Shown: in pieces, positions 10,656 through 21,046 of the stretch
How positions within the stretch are numbered: the first letter of the stretch is position 1
Layout of the letters: every line of letters starts with the position of its first letter
Origin: Chloroflexota bacterium
GTDB lineage: Bacteria; Chloroflexota; Chloroflexia; QHBQ01
Reading direction: 5' to 3'
Assembly (NCBI GenBank): GCA_025355955.1
Contig: JANXYP010000006.1
Location: forward strand, 1 to 59,826
Length of the DNA stretch: 59,826 nt
Notes under the pieces: model-generated
What the model saw: the letters and a program-made list of their open reading frames with translations, nothing else
Told to the model about the DNA's origin: nothing
Databases searched by the model: none
Position numbers and translations under genes: made by a program

Positions 10656-11585
10656 CTAACCCGTGCGGGTGGCGCGTGCGCCGAACAGGCCGTTGGGGCG
10701 CACCAGCAGCATCAGGAAGAGGACGATGAAGGCAACCGCATCGCTCCAGTTGCTGCCGCCCAGCGCGATGCTGAGTACCTCGGCCAGACCGATGATGAAG
10801 CCGCCCACCACCGAGCCGACTATGCTGCCCATGCCGCCCAGGATGATGGCGGCTAGCCCCTTTAGTTCGACCGCGTTGCCCATATCGGAGGTGAGGGTGT
10901 TATAGGTGAGCGCATACAGCACGCCCGCCACCCCACCTAGCGCCGAGGCGATGAAGAAGGTTTTGGCGAACACCGCCTCGATGTTGATGCCCAGCAGGGC
11001 GGAGGCTTTGGGCGACTCGGCTACCGCCCGCATCTCGCGGCCCAGGCGAGTGCGGCGCAGCATATATTGCAGCCCAAACATCAGTAGCAGAGCGACAACC
11101 AGCACCAGCAGTTTGATCGGCGGTAGGCTCAACATCGTGCCAAAGTTGAGATTGCCGCTGGGGATGCTGCCCGCCGGAAAGTGGTGCAGGTCGGCTCCGA
11201 TGATGCGGCTATCGGCATCTGCGCCCAGGGTAGGCAGCAACACCACCATGCCCTCGAAGATGGTTGCCATCGCAATGCTGCTGATCAGGGCGGAGAGGTG
11301 CGGCGCGTGCTGCTGGCGTAGTCGCCAGAAGGCGACCCGATCCAGCAGCACGCCGAGCAAGCCGCCGACGATGCTAGCAATGATTAGCGCGACGACGAAG
11401 TTAAGCCCCAGCCCGGCGATCAGATACCAGGCGGCTACCGCCGTCATCATAAAGATGGCAGCATGGGCCAGGTTGAGGATATCCAGCACGCCGAAGATCA
11501 AGGTGTAGCCGAGGGCGAACAGCGCGTAGATGCTGCCCTGGAAGATACCGTTGGCGAGCTGCTGTGGGAGCGTTTGCCAGTTCAT
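10656..11585 (-). CDS. livH: Branched-chain amino acid ABC transporter permease LivH
   Basis: MNWQTLPQQLANGIFQGSIYALFALGYTLIFGVLDILNLAHA; start placed at 11585 because the upstream ORF extension is repeat sequence. Confidence 0.9.
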   Translation of the reverse strand: MNWQTLPQQLANGIFQGSIYALFALGYTLIFGVLDILNLAHAAIFMMTAVAAWYLIAGLGLNFVVALIIASIVGGLLGVLLDRVAFWRLRQQHAPHLSALISSIAMATIFEGMVVLLPTLGADADSRIIGADLHHFPAGSIPSGNLNFGTMLSLPPIKLLVLVVALLLMFGLQYMLRRTRLGREMRAVAESPKASALLGINIEAVFAKTFFIASALGGVAGVLYALTYNTLTSDMGNAVELKGLAAIILGGMGSIVGSVVGGFIIGLAEVLSIALGGSNWSDAVAFIVLFLMLLVRPNGLFGARATRTG

Positions 11586-11591
11586 AGTTTT

Positions 11592-11830
11592 GGAATGTAG
11601 GAGGTAGAATGTAGAAGGTAGTAAGTGAGTTGAAGATTGAGATACAAGGTATGAGTACCAGATAAACAATGTTCTGATGACTCCCCTCCCGCCGGGAGGG
11701 GTTGGGGTGGGACCGTGCAGCGCTACCCGCACCCTCCCCTACCCCTCCCGATGGAAGGGGAAACTTCACCCCACCATCAAAACTTCGTTTATGCGGTACT
11801 CATGCCTCATGCCTCGTGCCTCATGCCTTC
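11592..11830. repeat. Heptamer arrays (GAATGTA-type, CTCATGC-type) and CCCTCCC..GGGAGGG palindromes between livH and livJ
   Basis: gaatgtaggaggtagaatgtagaaggta; ctcccctcccgccgggaggggttggggtggg; ctcatgcctcatgcctcgtgcctcatgcc. Confidence 0.75.
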
Positions 11831-13116
11831 TATTGCACCACCACGAACTTGCCGCCCTGCACCATCTGCACTACGGGGGTGTGGTTGGCATCGCGGGTGG
11901 GCAGGAAGGTGAAGTCGCCGAGCGGCACGGTAATCTTGGTGGTCTTTAGCGCGTCGCGCACATCCGCGCCGCTCATGCTCTTGGCCCGCTTCAGCGCGTC
12001 GGCGAGGATGTAGACTCCGCTATAAGCCTGCGCTGCAAACTGGTCGGGAGCATTGCCGTACTTGGCGGTGAAGTTCTTGACGAAATCCTGGCTCGCCTGG
12101 TTGCCGCCCGCCGAGTTCCAGGCGGCACCGACGTACACACCTTCGGCCTGCTGCCCCAGGTCGGACATCAGCTTGGCCGAGTTGAAGCCGTTGCCACCAA
12201 TGATCGGCACGGTCATACCCTGGTTGCGGGCTTCCTTGATCATACCTTCGCCTTCCGGTAGCAGCGCCGAGGCAACGATTGCGTCAGGGTTGCTACCTTT
12301 AATCGCGGTGATCTGGGCGCTGAAGTTGATGTTGCCCTTCTGGAAGGTTTGCTCGGTGGTGATGGTGATGCCATTGGCGGCCAGCGCTTGCTTGAACACA
12401 CTGTAACCCGCCTTGGTGAAAGCATCGTCGTTACCGTAAATCAGCGCGACCTTGCTGATGTTCAGCTTGGCCTTCGCCACCTTGATGGTGTTGGGGATAA
12501 CCTGGGCCTCGGACAGCGAGTCGCGGTAGATGTAATCGCCAATGTCCACGATGCCGCCCGCCGTGTTGCTGACTGCTAGCACCGGGATCTGCGCTTGCTG
12601 CGCCAGGGGGTCGGCGGTCGCCGCCGAGTTGCTCAGGGTTGGCCCGATGATGGCGATCACCTTGTCGTTGATGAACTTCTGGTAGACGGTAGCCGCCTGC
12701 TTCGGATTGCTGGCATCATCCTGAATGTCAATGGTGATCTGCTTGCCGTTGATACCGCCCGCCGCGTTGATCTCGTCCATCGCCATCTTGATCGCCTTGC
12801 TCTGGCTATCGCCGTAGACTTTGGCCGTCTTGCTCTGGCTGAGGGCCGCGCCCAGCATCACCGTATTCGCCATGTTGTCGCCGCCCATGCTGGCGGTGTT
12901 GGTCATCGCCGTGCCGCCGCCCATGCTGGCGGTGTTGGTCATCACCATACTGCTGCCCGCAGTGGTGGGACTGGCAGTCACGGCGTTGCTGCCTGCTGCG
13001 GGGGTGGCCGTCGGTGCGGTGCTACTGGCGGTGCCGCCCAGATCGCAGGCCGAAAGCGCCAGCGCCACCAGCGCGACCAGCGCCAGCCTTGAGCCAAACT
13101 TCTTATTACTCGACAT
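11830..13116 (-). CDS. livJ: Branched-chain amino acid ABC transporter substrate-binding lipoprotein (LivJ-like)
   Basis: Lipobox-like LALSACD; GAALSQSKTAKVYGDSQSKAIKMAMDEINAAGGINGKQI typical Leu/Ile/Val-binding protein. Confidence 0.88.
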   Translation of the reverse strand: MSSNKKFGSRLALVALVALALSACDLGGTASSTAPTATPAAGSNAVTASPTTAGSSMVMTNTASMGGGTAMTNTASMGGDNMANTVMLGAALSQSKTAKVYGDSQSKAIKMAMDEINAAGGINGKQITIDIQDDASNPKQAATVYQKFINDKVIAIIGPTLSNSAATADPLAQQAQIPVLAVSNTAGGIVDIGDYIYRDSLSEAQVIPNTIKVAKAKLNISKVALIYGNDDAFTKAGYSVFKQALAANGITITTEQTFQKGNINFSAQITAIKGSNPDAIVASALLPEGEGMIKEARNQGMTVPIIGGNGFNSAKLMSDLGQQAEGVYVGAAWNSAGGNQASQDFVKNFTAKYGNAPDQFAAQAYSGVYILADALKRAKSMSGADVRDALKTTKITVPLGDFTFLPTRDANHTPVVQMVQGGKFVVVQ

Positions 13117-13250
13117 ACTGACTTTCCTCCGTTTCTTTACTGTGCCGCTGTTTGCTGGAGCCATGCTGCTCTCAGCGTAGTTTCCAGGGGCGCGGTGTCT
13201 ATCATTATAGGGCATAAGCAGGTGGCGTGCAACCGCCGGGGTGCAGTTAG

Positions 13251-13351
13251 CATTACAGCCTCAGTTGGCATTAACGCGCCAGATTGTTGTAGGGGCGAAT
13301 CGCATACGCCCTGCCACCCCTGTCAAAGCCAATCGTAACTTCGCTGTAATA
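13251..13351. mobile_element. MITE-like element B2 copy a, apparent TSD TTAG
   Basis: TTAG|CATTACAGCCTCAGTTGGC..GCTGTAATA|TTAG; contains GTAGGGGCGAATCGCATACGCCC core. Confidence 0.75.
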
Positions 13352-13355
13352 TTAG

Positions 13356-13445
13356 GTTGTGCGTCACATTATTGCAGAGCAAGCGTTCAGTAGGGGCGAA
13401 CCGTTGTTTGCCCTGGTTGGGGATGTAAAAAACGTGACGCGCACC
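13356..13445. mobile_element. B1 element abutting B2 copy a
   Basis: gttgtgcgtcacattattgcagagcaagcgttcagtaggggcgaaccgttgtttgccctgg..aacgtgacgcgcacc. Confidence 0.65.
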
Positions 13446-13526
13446 TGCTTCAGCCCATTAAATTGCCCAACCGCACCAATGTAATGTGGCTGGACGAGCC
13501 GAGCCGCCACAAGCGCATTAACCTCA

Positions 13527-13648
13527 GCCCCAGCGGGGGTTGGGGAGAATCTCGCCTGCTGCTAATGCGTGGGGTAAGCAGGATTAGCTAACGTGCTTAC
13601 CCCGGCATCTTGCGCTTCAAGATTCTGCCCCGACCACCGCTGGGGGCT
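13527..13648. repeat. Long nested palindrome (about 122 nt)
   Basis: agccccagcgggggttggggagaatct..ggggtaagca..tgcttacccc..agattctgccccgaccaccgctgggggct. Confidence 0.7.
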
Positions 13649-13729
13649 TAGTTGATCAGGCTTGGCGACGACTCGTGCTACGCACAATCGAACAGCTTTT
13701 CAGACACTTACGCATCGCTTCGTCCTCAC

Positions 13730-16651
13730 CTAGTGACAGGCAAGTGACACATCGTCGACGTACATATAGGTGGGGTCGCCCGCGTAGCCATCGTCGTGCG
13801 CCAGGAACTTGATCCGCACGGTCTGCCCAGCGTAGGCGCTCATGTTGAAGCTGACGTTGGTCCAAGCCTGGGCGTTGGAGTCGACGTGCATGATGGTGGC
13901 AAGGGTAGTGCCGCTGGTGTTCTGCACGTAGGCATCCTGCCAGTCGTACTGGATGGTGTCCAGAGTCGAGGGCCAGTACCAGAACGACAGCGTGCTAGCG
14001 CCGGTTGGGATGGTGATAGTTTGATAGAGCGAGCTATCACCTGCCGGTGAAGTCGATCCCACCAGCGCAGAGTAGCTGCCGCTGTGGTGCTGGGTGGTGC
14101 TGGCCGTCGGCGACGGATTGGTGCCGTCTACCGTCCACGAGCTAAGATTGCCGCTCTCGAAGCCGGGGTTCTGGAATGGGTTGCTGCAAGTTCCTGGTGT
14201 ATTAGTCGGGGTAGGCGGCACTGGTGTATTGGTCGGGGTAGCTGTCTTGGTCGGCGTGTTGGTTGGCCCCGGCGTTGAGCAGGAACTTGCAAGCGATACA
14301 TCGTCGAGGTACATATAGGTGGGGTCGCCCGCGTAGCCATCGTCGTGGGCCAGGAACTTGATCCGCACGGTCTGTCCAGCGTAGGCGCTCATGTTGAAGC
14401 TGACGTTGGTCCAAGCCTGAGCATTGGAGTCGATGTGCATGATGGTGGCAAGGGTGGTGCCGCTGGTGTTCTGCACGTAGGCATCCTGCCAGTCGTAGGT
14501 GATGGTGTCGAGGGTCGAAGGCCAGTACCAGTAGCTGAGAGTGCCGCCACTCGCTGGCACGGTGATGGTCTGATATAGCGAGCTATCACCACCTGAAGTG
14601 AGCGAACCCACCAGCGCGGAGAAGCTGCCGCTGTGATGCTGGGCGGTGCTGGCAGTCGGCGAGGGGCTGGTGCCATCTATCGTCCACGAGCTAAGGTTGC
14701 CGCTCTCGAAGCCAGGGTTCTGGAAGAGATTGCCACCGCAGCCGCCAGGGGTGGGCGTGTTGGTGGGTGTGTTGGTCGGGGTGTTGGTTGCGCCAGGGAG
14801 CGGGGTATTGGTGGGGGTATTGGTTGGGGTATTGGTAGGAGTGTTGGTTGGCGTATTGGTCGGCCCACTGGTGGTTACGTTGAGGAATACGGCGGAGACA
14901 GTACCCCAACTCTGGAAGCCACTATAGCTGTTCACCCCACGCCCACGCACGAAGATGATGTGGCGACCGGCGCTCAACGCCCCAGTCGGCACACTGGCGC
15001 TAGCCGATACCGTCTGCGAGGTGAACGAACCGTTCATCGGCACGGCGATGCCGCCCGCCCAGGGCGGGGTGTCGACATAGTATTCGGCTGCGCCGACGTT
15101 TTGGGCGTAGCTGTTGCTGGTCCAGGCGTAGTTGAGGCTGGCGCTGAGGCTGGCGGGTGTACCCTGGGCCACGCTGGTTGGCGAGACGTTGACGTTGTTG
15201 CTGTCGGGGCCGCGATTAGTCAGGTAGGGGGTGCGGGCCAGCTTTGCCAGGTAGAGCAGCATTCCCTGGTTCTGCGGCCAGATGGTGCCATTGGTGAAGG
15301 AGAAGGCCGGGAAGAAGCCGCCACCGTCGTCGCTCAACTCGGTGGTGAAGGCTACCGCGCCCAGTTCGCCATAAGCCCAGTCAACCGAGGTGCCATCGGT
15401 GGCATAGAGGTTGATCGATTGCTCCGAGGTATAGCCATTGCCTGGTGGGTTGGCATTGGTAGCGCTCATATGGCTGCCAATGTTCGCCAGGTCGGTGCCG
15501 TTGGGTGCGGCGTTGCCTACCCCACCCCAGGCGTACAGGTTCAGTTGAGCATAGGAGTGCATCCCCATCACCACACCAGTCGCCGTAATCGGGGCGGCGT
15601 TCACCGTGTTCTCGGTAGTGCCGGGGCCGTTCTGATCGGGGATTAGGCTACGTATCTTGCTGGTTACGGCTTGAACCTCCACCTCGTTGGGGTTGGGGCC
15701 ACGATAGGTTTGGTCGCAGGTGTTGCTGCTAGAACCGCCATGTGCGCCCCATTGGAACGGGTAGTTGCGGTTAAGGTCAATGCCGAATTGGCTACTGACG
15801 CTGGGCGGCCAGTTGTTGCAGCCGTTGGTGTAGTTGGCATTCTTGCGCTGGTAGTAGGGGCTACTGCCGCCCGACTCGACAATATGGTGGCCGTCGGGGT
15901 TGAACATCGGCATTACCCAGATATCGTGATAATCCACCAGCCAGTGAGCATCGGCGTTGGTGTTGTAGCTATCCAGCAGGTAGCTGATGAAGTGCATTGC
16001 CACCTCTGGTGTAGCGATCTCGCGGGAGTGGATACCAGCATCGTACCAGAACACCGGCTTGGGGCCGGGGACACTGCGGTTGGTAATATGCAGCGCCCAG
16101 AGGGTGTAGCCATTATTGGCATCGGGCTGAGTGCAACTGCCCGCGTTGACCTTGCACCAGGATGAGCCGACGTTTATCTTCTCCACCAGGCTTGGGTAGG
16201 CGGCCACGTACTGATCGAGGAATGATTGCATCTCTTCAACGGTGTGATAGCCGCCAAAGAAGCTATCGGGGCTGGCCTGGCCGAATAGGTTGGGGTTGTT
16301 GGCCTGTTTGGTGGTCTTCTCATTTATCGCCACCTTCAGGCCTTTCGCCAGCATTCGGTTGTACGTCGCCTGGTCGGTCCAGACTGTGATGAAACCCTTG
16401 GAGGTGTCCACCTCGTCCGCGCCCCATTCGGTGGCAAGGCGGTCGCGCTCGGCCTGATTCTTGAAGTATATCTGCACCACCAGCACTTCGGGTCGCGGTG
16501 CGGGAATCGTCACCCCGCTGCTGCCTGCGCCCGCCGCTTTGACTGCGCTGCTACCCACTGTCGGGTTGATGAGACTGAGCAGCCCCAGGTTGAAGACCAC
16601 CAGGAGCAACACTACCGCGATCTGGCGGAACCGCCTGTTTGTCCGTTTCAT
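13730..16651 (-). CDS. Secreted M14 zinc carboxypeptidase with TNTP linkers and two tandem C-terminal jelly-roll-like domains
   Basis: PVFWYDAGIHSREIATPEVAMHFI, FGIDLNRNYPFQWG; duplicated GFESGNLSSWT...YLDDVSLA domains. Confidence 0.88.
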   Translation of the reverse strand: MKRTNRRFRQIAVVLLLVVFNLGLLSLINPTVGSSAVKAAGAGSSGVTIPAPRPEVLVVQIYFKNQAERDRLATEWGADEVDTSKGFITVWTDQATYNRMLAKGLKVAINEKTTKQANNPNLFGQASPDSFFGGYHTVEEMQSFLDQYVAAYPSLVEKINVGSSWCKVNAGSCTQPDANNGYTLWALHITNRSVPGPKPVFWYDAGIHSREIATPEVAMHFISYLLDSYNTNADAHWLVDYHDIWVMPMFNPDGHHIVESGGSSPYYQRKNANYTNGCNNWPPSVSSQFGIDLNRNYPFQWGAHGGSSSNTCDQTYRGPNPNEVEVQAVTSKIRSLIPDQNGPGTTENTVNAAPITATGVVMGMHSYAQLNLYAWGGVGNAAPNGTDLANIGSHMSATNANPPGNGYTSEQSINLYATDGTSVDWAYGELGAVAFTTELSDDGGGFFPAFSFTNGTIWPQNQGMLLYLAKLARTPYLTNRGPDSNNVNVSPTSVAQGTPASLSASLNYAWTSNSYAQNVGAAEYYVDTPPWAGGIAVPMNGSFTSQTVSASASVPTGALSAGRHIIFVRGRGVNSYSGFQSWGTVSAVFLNVTTSGPTNTPTNTPTNTPTNTPTNTPLPGATNTPTNTPTNTPTPGGCGGNLFQNPGFESGNLSSWTIDGTSPSPTASTAQHHSGSFSALVGSLTSGGDSSLYQTITVPASGGTLSYWYWPSTLDTITYDWQDAYVQNTSGTTLATIMHIDSNAQAWTNVSFNMSAYAGQTVRIKFLAHDDGYAGDPTYMYLDDVSLASSCSTPGPTNTPTKTATPTNTPVPPTPTNTPGTCSNPFQNPGFESGNLSSWTVDGTNPSPTASTTQHHSGSYSALVGSTSPAGDSSLYQTITIPTGASTLSFWYWPSTLDTIQYDWQDAYVQNTSGTTLATIMHVDSNAQAWTNVSFNMSAYAGQTVRIKFLAHDDGYAGDPTYMYVDDVSLACH

Positions 16652-16854
16652 CCTGCTTTCCCTTTCTGATGTCCACCACTAAACACAAATTGACGCTGCC
16701 GTATGGGTCAGCGTCAAGCGCAGGGAGAGTGGCTGAAGGTGTGGAAAAAGGGGCAGGGGCGGTTCAGGACTTTCCCGCTGCGACGACGCTGTCGCAAGGC
16801 CCACCGAGTATAGCAGCAAGATCTGAATAATGCAACTTGCCATTAACCTCCGAG

Positions 16855-16940
16855 TGTGGGTCACGGTTTTGCATACCCGATCAGCGCGAACAACAGTTCG
16901 CCCCTACAGATGCCTGCTCTGCAAGAACATGACGCACACT
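16855..16940. mobile_element. B1 element, diverged copy
   Basis: gtgtgggtcacggttttgcatacccgatcagcgcgaacaacagttcgcccctacag..gcaagaacatgacgcacac. Confidence 0.6.
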
Positions 16941-16959
16941 GCGAACCCCATTTGTTGCT

Positions 16960-18918
16960 CTACCGAGGTGAAGCTGGGATGACCGCCGCATAGACAATCT
17001 CAGCCATCTCGTCGCGGCGCACTTCGGCGTTGGGGTGGAAGCTGTGGTCGGGATAGCCAGCGATGATGCCCATGTGGTAGGCAGTCTCGATGCTGGTATA
17101 GAACACGTTGCTGGGCGGCACATCGGTGAAGCTCGGCCCGCTAGCAGGTGTGGATAGCGGATAGTGCGCGGCGGCGACGACCAGCTTGGTAAGCTGCCCG
17201 CGAGTGATCGACACGTTCGGCAGGTAGCAAGGCCAGATCGCACCCGCCACCGCGCAACTGGCGGGGTCGAAACCGCTGAGGATGCCCTGCAAGTAACCGC
17301 TCTCGATGTACAGGTAGGCAAAGTAGGTGGGCGGCACGTCAGTGAACGTCTGGCTCCCTTGCGGCGTACTCAGTGGCAGGCCGAAGCCCAGCACGATAAT
17401 CTTGGCGAATTGTCCGCGAGTTGCGCTGCCCGCGGGCGCAAAATGGATGGCATCGCTACCGCTGATTACCCCCTGACAATACAATTTATGGATGGCTGCG
17501 TAGAAGGCGTTGCCACTGATGTCTACGAACGGATTAGCGCAATCGGTTGGGGTAGGCGCGGGCGGCGTGGCCGTGTCGACCGGAGTTGGGGTAAGGGTTG
17601 GGGTCGGAAGCAAGCTGGTATTGACCTCGCGTTCCTCTGCCGGATAGCCAGCCCGCCCATCGCTGGTGCCGACCACGGTTATAAAGTAGTCGCCAGCAGT
17701 GGGCGGGGTGAAGGTATAGCTCTCTACGCCGCTGACATCGAGGGTTGCAGTATAAAACTGGCTGGCTACGCCATAATCCAACTGATACGACTGGGCATCA
17801 GTCACGACATCGTGCCAGCTAACGCTGATGCTGCCGTTGGGGTTGCCCTGCGCGGCGAAGTTGGCGGGGGTGTTGCCCACCGTAATCGCCGGGTTGTCGG
17901 CTCTGGGGGTAAAGTGGATAAGGTCGGGGCTGGTGGCAATCCCGATCATACCGAAATCGGCGTTCTGGCCGGGGATGCCATTGTAGTACATCTTATAGCT
18001 ACCATCGTCGGCGCGCCGCACGAACGCGCCATATACCAGCCCCGCATCCCAGCCGTTGCTGGTGGAAGGGCTGAGGATGGGGTCGCTAGAGTAGGGGGTG
18101 AAATGGATGCCATCCTGGCTGGTGGTGAGATAGATGCCGTTGTTGGTATGATAATAAAGGTAGGTGGTGCCGCTCTCGGTGATGGCGAAGCTGGTGTAGA
18201 TGCCGTTCGTATCGGTGACAATCGGGTTGCCCGCGTAGCGCTGCCAGGCGAGGCCATCACTGCTATAGGCCAGGCCGATCGCTGAGTCGTCACTGCCGAA
18301 GCCGTTGTAGTACATCATATACAGGCGCGAGGTAGCGCTAGCTAGCTTGAGCGCCTGCAGCGCTTGCACACTGGGGTTGACCACCTCGACAATCGAAGGA
18401 CGCACCACCTCCACGTTGTCCCAGTAGTTGCCAATCTCATAGGAGAGGACGGGCTGCTGCTGGGCGGTGAAGTTGATGCCATCGATGCTGGTGGCATAGC
18501 CAATCTGGTACGGTACGTTGCCTCCATAGTAGAGCTTGAACAGGCCATCCTCGTAGAACACGAAAGGGAAGGCGCGTTGGTCGGCCCAACCATCGTTAAT
18601 GTGGATTGGCCCCTGCTTGTTGAAGTGGACGCCATCGCTGCTGGTGGCAAGGTAAATCTGCCAGGTGCAACCGAAGCCACTGTAATAAGCATAATAGATA
18701 CCGTTCACCTCGACCATGCCCGGATACTCGCTATGGATGCTGTCACAATAATCGGCGGGCAGAGGGTTGGCTTTGACGGGCGGGGTGACTGGCGAGAAGA
18801 TATGATCGGGAGGCTGGCTGATTTGGCTTATCAGTCTGGCTGGAGCAGCGGGGGCAGCGAACAAAGAGGTGAGTACCAAAAGCAGAATGCTGAATGCCAA
18901 AAAATAGGTTGATTTCAC
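16960..18918 (-). CDS. Secreted five-bladed-propeller (GH43-like) protein with C-terminal SLH domains
   Basis: Signal peptide MKSTYFLAFSILLLVLTSLFAAPA; repeated YYSGFGCTWQIYLATSSDGVHF motifs; SLH triad at C-terminus. Confidence 0.7.
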   Translation of the reverse strand: MKSTYFLAFSILLLVLTSLFAAPAAPARLISQISQPPDHIFSPVTPPVKANPLPADYCDSIHSEYPGMVEVNGIYYAYYSGFGCTWQIYLATSSDGVHFNKQGPIHINDGWADQRAFPFVFYEDGLFKLYYGGNVPYQIGYATSIDGINFTAQQQPVLSYEIGNYWDNVEVVRPSIVEVVNPSVQALQALKLASATSRLYMMYYNGFGSDDSAIGLAYSSDGLAWQRYAGNPIVTDTNGIYTSFAITESGTTYLYYHTNNGIYLTTSQDGIHFTPYSSDPILSPSTSNGWDAGLVYGAFVRRADDGSYKMYYNGIPGQNADFGMIGIATSPDLIHFTPRADNPAITVGNTPANFAAQGNPNGSISVSWHDVVTDAQSYQLDYGVASQFYTATLDVSGVESYTFTPPTAGDYFITVVGTSDGRAGYPAEEREVNTSLLPTPTLTPTPVDTATPPAPTPTDCANPFVDISGNAFYAAIHKLYCQGVISGSDAIHFAPAGSATRGQFAKIIVLGFGLPLSTPQGSQTFTDVPPTYFAYLYIESGYLQGILSGFDPASCAVAGAIWPCYLPNVSITRGQLTKLVVAAAHYPLSTPASGPSFTDVPPSNVFYTSIETAYHMGIIAGYPDHSFHPNAEVRRDEMAEIVYAAVIPASPR

Positions 18919-19133
18919 TTGGGTGGTCTCCTTTGAGCTAGTTGAGCTTAACTATAGCGGGGTCATGTAAAATGCTTGCAACAAATGGGTAAGAAGCAGG
19001 TAAAATGATCGCAATTGCGGCAGTCAGTGTGCCTGCTACGCCAGGGTTGGATCATGCGTAAGCCTGAGCTTGCAGCATCATGCTATAATAGGCTTGAAGT
19101 ATTGAGAATCTGGAAGCAGATAGGAGGCGTGCA

Positions 19134-20906
19134 ATGACTAGACTGGCACAGTGGATGGATAGGGCAATAGAGGGGCTATGGCTAGCGGCGCTGGTGTATA
19201 CGCCACTGTTCTTCAACGTCTACAGCAGCCGCGTGTTCGAGCCGGACAAGGTGGCGCTGCTGCGTGCGATTGTCGCGCTTGCGGCAGTATGCTGGGCGAT
19301 CAAGACCCTGGAGCATCGTCGGGTGCCACAGGATGCGATAACCCAACCTGATGCTGAGGTGGATAGCGCGGGAGTAAAAGACGACCCCGCCAGCTACCAA
19401 AATGGGCAGGGCAAGGTGGGGGCGTGGTGGCGAGCGCCGCTGGTGCTGCCGCTGCTGCTGTATGCGGGTTGGTATCTGGTCAGCAGCCTCACCTCGGTGG
19501 ATGTCTACATCAGCATTTTCGGCTCGTACCAGCGGCAGGAGGGCTTCCTCACCCAGCTAGCCTACATCGTGCTGGGGCTGATCATCCTTTTCAATCTGCG
19601 GACCCGCGCTCAGGTGGAACGCATCATCACCTTCTGCGTGGCAACCGCCGCGCCTGCCGCTCTTTACGGTCTGATGCAGCACCAGGGCTGGGATCCGCTG
19701 CCCTGGGCGGGCGATGTAACAACTCGCGTGGCCGGACCAGCGGGCAACGCGACTGCATTTGGCAATTGGTTGGTGATGGTCGCGCCCCTCATCCTCTACC
19801 GCATCGTCACCGTCGCTACCTGGCTGCGCGATCCTGCCAACCGTGCCGAGCTCGACGACTACGATGGCCCGCGCATCGCGATCTATACCATCTCCATCGC
19901 CGCGCAGAGCTTCGTACTGTGGCTGGCGTTGGCGCTAATCGCATCCAATCAGCGGCCCGACTTTGGTCTCTGGTTCATCCTGCCTACTGGCATCCTCATC
20001 TTCTACGCGCTGACCTTCCTCTACGCCAACGCTAGGATGACTCATGCGCTTGCCACCACCGCGCTTGTTGCCCTGATCCTACTGTTCGCCCTTGTAGTGG
20101 CGATAATCTTCTACACCCAATCACGCGGGCCGTTGGTGGCGCTAGTTGTGGAAATGATGGTGTTTGCGCTGGCCGCCTTGTGGTTGCAGCGTAGTCGCGT
20201 CGGGTTGAGCCTGGCTGGCGTGGCGTGTGCTGCAGCGCTGCTCTTCCTGGTGGTGTTCAATCTGCCCAGTTCACCGCTGGCCTCACTGCGCGAGATGCCA
20301 TACGTTGGCAGGCTGGGCGTGCTTACCCAGTTCGACATTGGCAGCGGCAAAGTGCTGGCATCTGTCTGGCAAGGTACCGCCAATATGCTCATCTCTGACA
20401 CGACTCGCCTGGCGATCGGCTATGGGCCGGAGACCACGTACCTTACCTACAACCCCTACTACCCCGCTGGCCTACAGAACATCGAACTGCGGAACGCCAC
20501 CCCGGATATGAGTCACGACTGGATCCTTGATCAGCTTGCCTGGGGTGGTATCATCATGCTCGGCCTGCTGATACTACTCATCTTCGCCTTCTATTCGTTT
20601 ACCTGGCAGCAGGCTAAACGCGACGAGTGGCTGCCAAAGCAGTTGCTGCTTGTCGCGCTCGGTGTGGGGATAAGCGGTTACCTGGTCACCTTGCTGGTGT
20701 CGCACTTCACTGTCGCTACCTATACCTACTTCTTCGCCTATCTCGGCCTCGCGGTGGCGGTTGGCTACTTTGGGGCGATGCGGGCCAGCCCGCCGCTGGC
20801 AACTAAGTCAGCCGACGAATCACCAGCAGTAGAATCACGAAGCACATGGATAGGACGAAGGACACGGAGAAGTTGGAGCAGCGTTGCCAGTTACGATGAG
20901 CATTGA
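19134..20906 (+). CDS. O-antigen ligase-like polytopic membrane protein
   Basis: About 12 hydrophobic segments; RVAGPAGNATAFGNWLVMVAPLILY; ETTYLTYNPYYP...SHDWILDQLAWGG. Confidence 0.7.
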   Translation: MTRLAQWMDRAIEGLWLAALVYTPLFFNVYSSRVFEPDKVALLRAIVALAAVCWAIKTLEHRRVPQDAITQPDAEVDSAGVKDDPASYQNGQGKVGAWWRAPLVLPLLLYAGWYLVSSLTSVDVYISIFGSYQRQEGFLTQLAYIVLGLIILFNLRTRAQVERIITFCVATAAPAALYGLMQHQGWDPLPWAGDVTTRVAGPAGNATAFGNWLVMVAPLILYRIVTVATWLRDPANRAELDDYDGPRIAIYTISIAAQSFVLWLALALIASNQRPDFGLWFILPTGILIFYALTFLYANARMTHALATTALVALILLFALVVAIIFYTQSRGPLVALVVEMMVFALAALWLQRSRVGLSLAGVACAAALLFLVVFNLPSSPLASLREMPYVGRLGVLTQFDIGSGKVLASVWQGTANMLISDTTRLAIGYGPETTYLTYNPYYPAGLQNIELRNATPDMSHDWILDQLAWGGIIMLGLLILLIFAFYSFTWQQAKRDEWLPKQLLLVALGVGISGYLVTLLVSHFTVATYTYFFAYLGLAVAVGYFGAMRASPPLATKSADESPAVESRSTWIGRRTRRSWSSVASYDEH

Positions 20907-20963
20907 TGCGCTGCACTCGGGCGAGCGCCGCCCGCCCCTACATCAACATTATCGTCATGAAGG

Positions 20964-20998
20964 AGCCGACGCTGCTTAGATGCAACGTCGGCCTTTTT
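20964..20998 (+). terminator. Rho-independent terminator downstream of the O-antigen ligase-like gene
   Basis: gccgacgctgc-ttaga-tgcaacgtcggc stem followed by ctttttcc. Confidence 0.65.
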
Positions 20999-21046
20999 CC
21001 GCATCCTCCGCGATTCAAAGCACTGCCCCGTGTGCTTGGGCGGGCG

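Noticed and set aside
12881-12943. 36-bp tandem duplication encoding MTNTASMGG in the LivJ lipoprotein linker
   Set aside because: Ordinary low-complexity linker variation downstream of a lipobox; not noteworthy on its own.
14633-15646. 337-aa plus-strand ORF
   Set aside because: Antisense to the M14 carboxypeptidase; no motif.
16691-16716. Inverted repeat TGACGCTG..CAGCGTCA upstream of the carboxypeptidase gene
   Set aside because: Could be an operator or terminator, but a single copy gives no way to decide.
17164-18285. 373-aa plus-strand ORF
   Set aside because: Antisense to the GH43-like/SLH gene; no motif.
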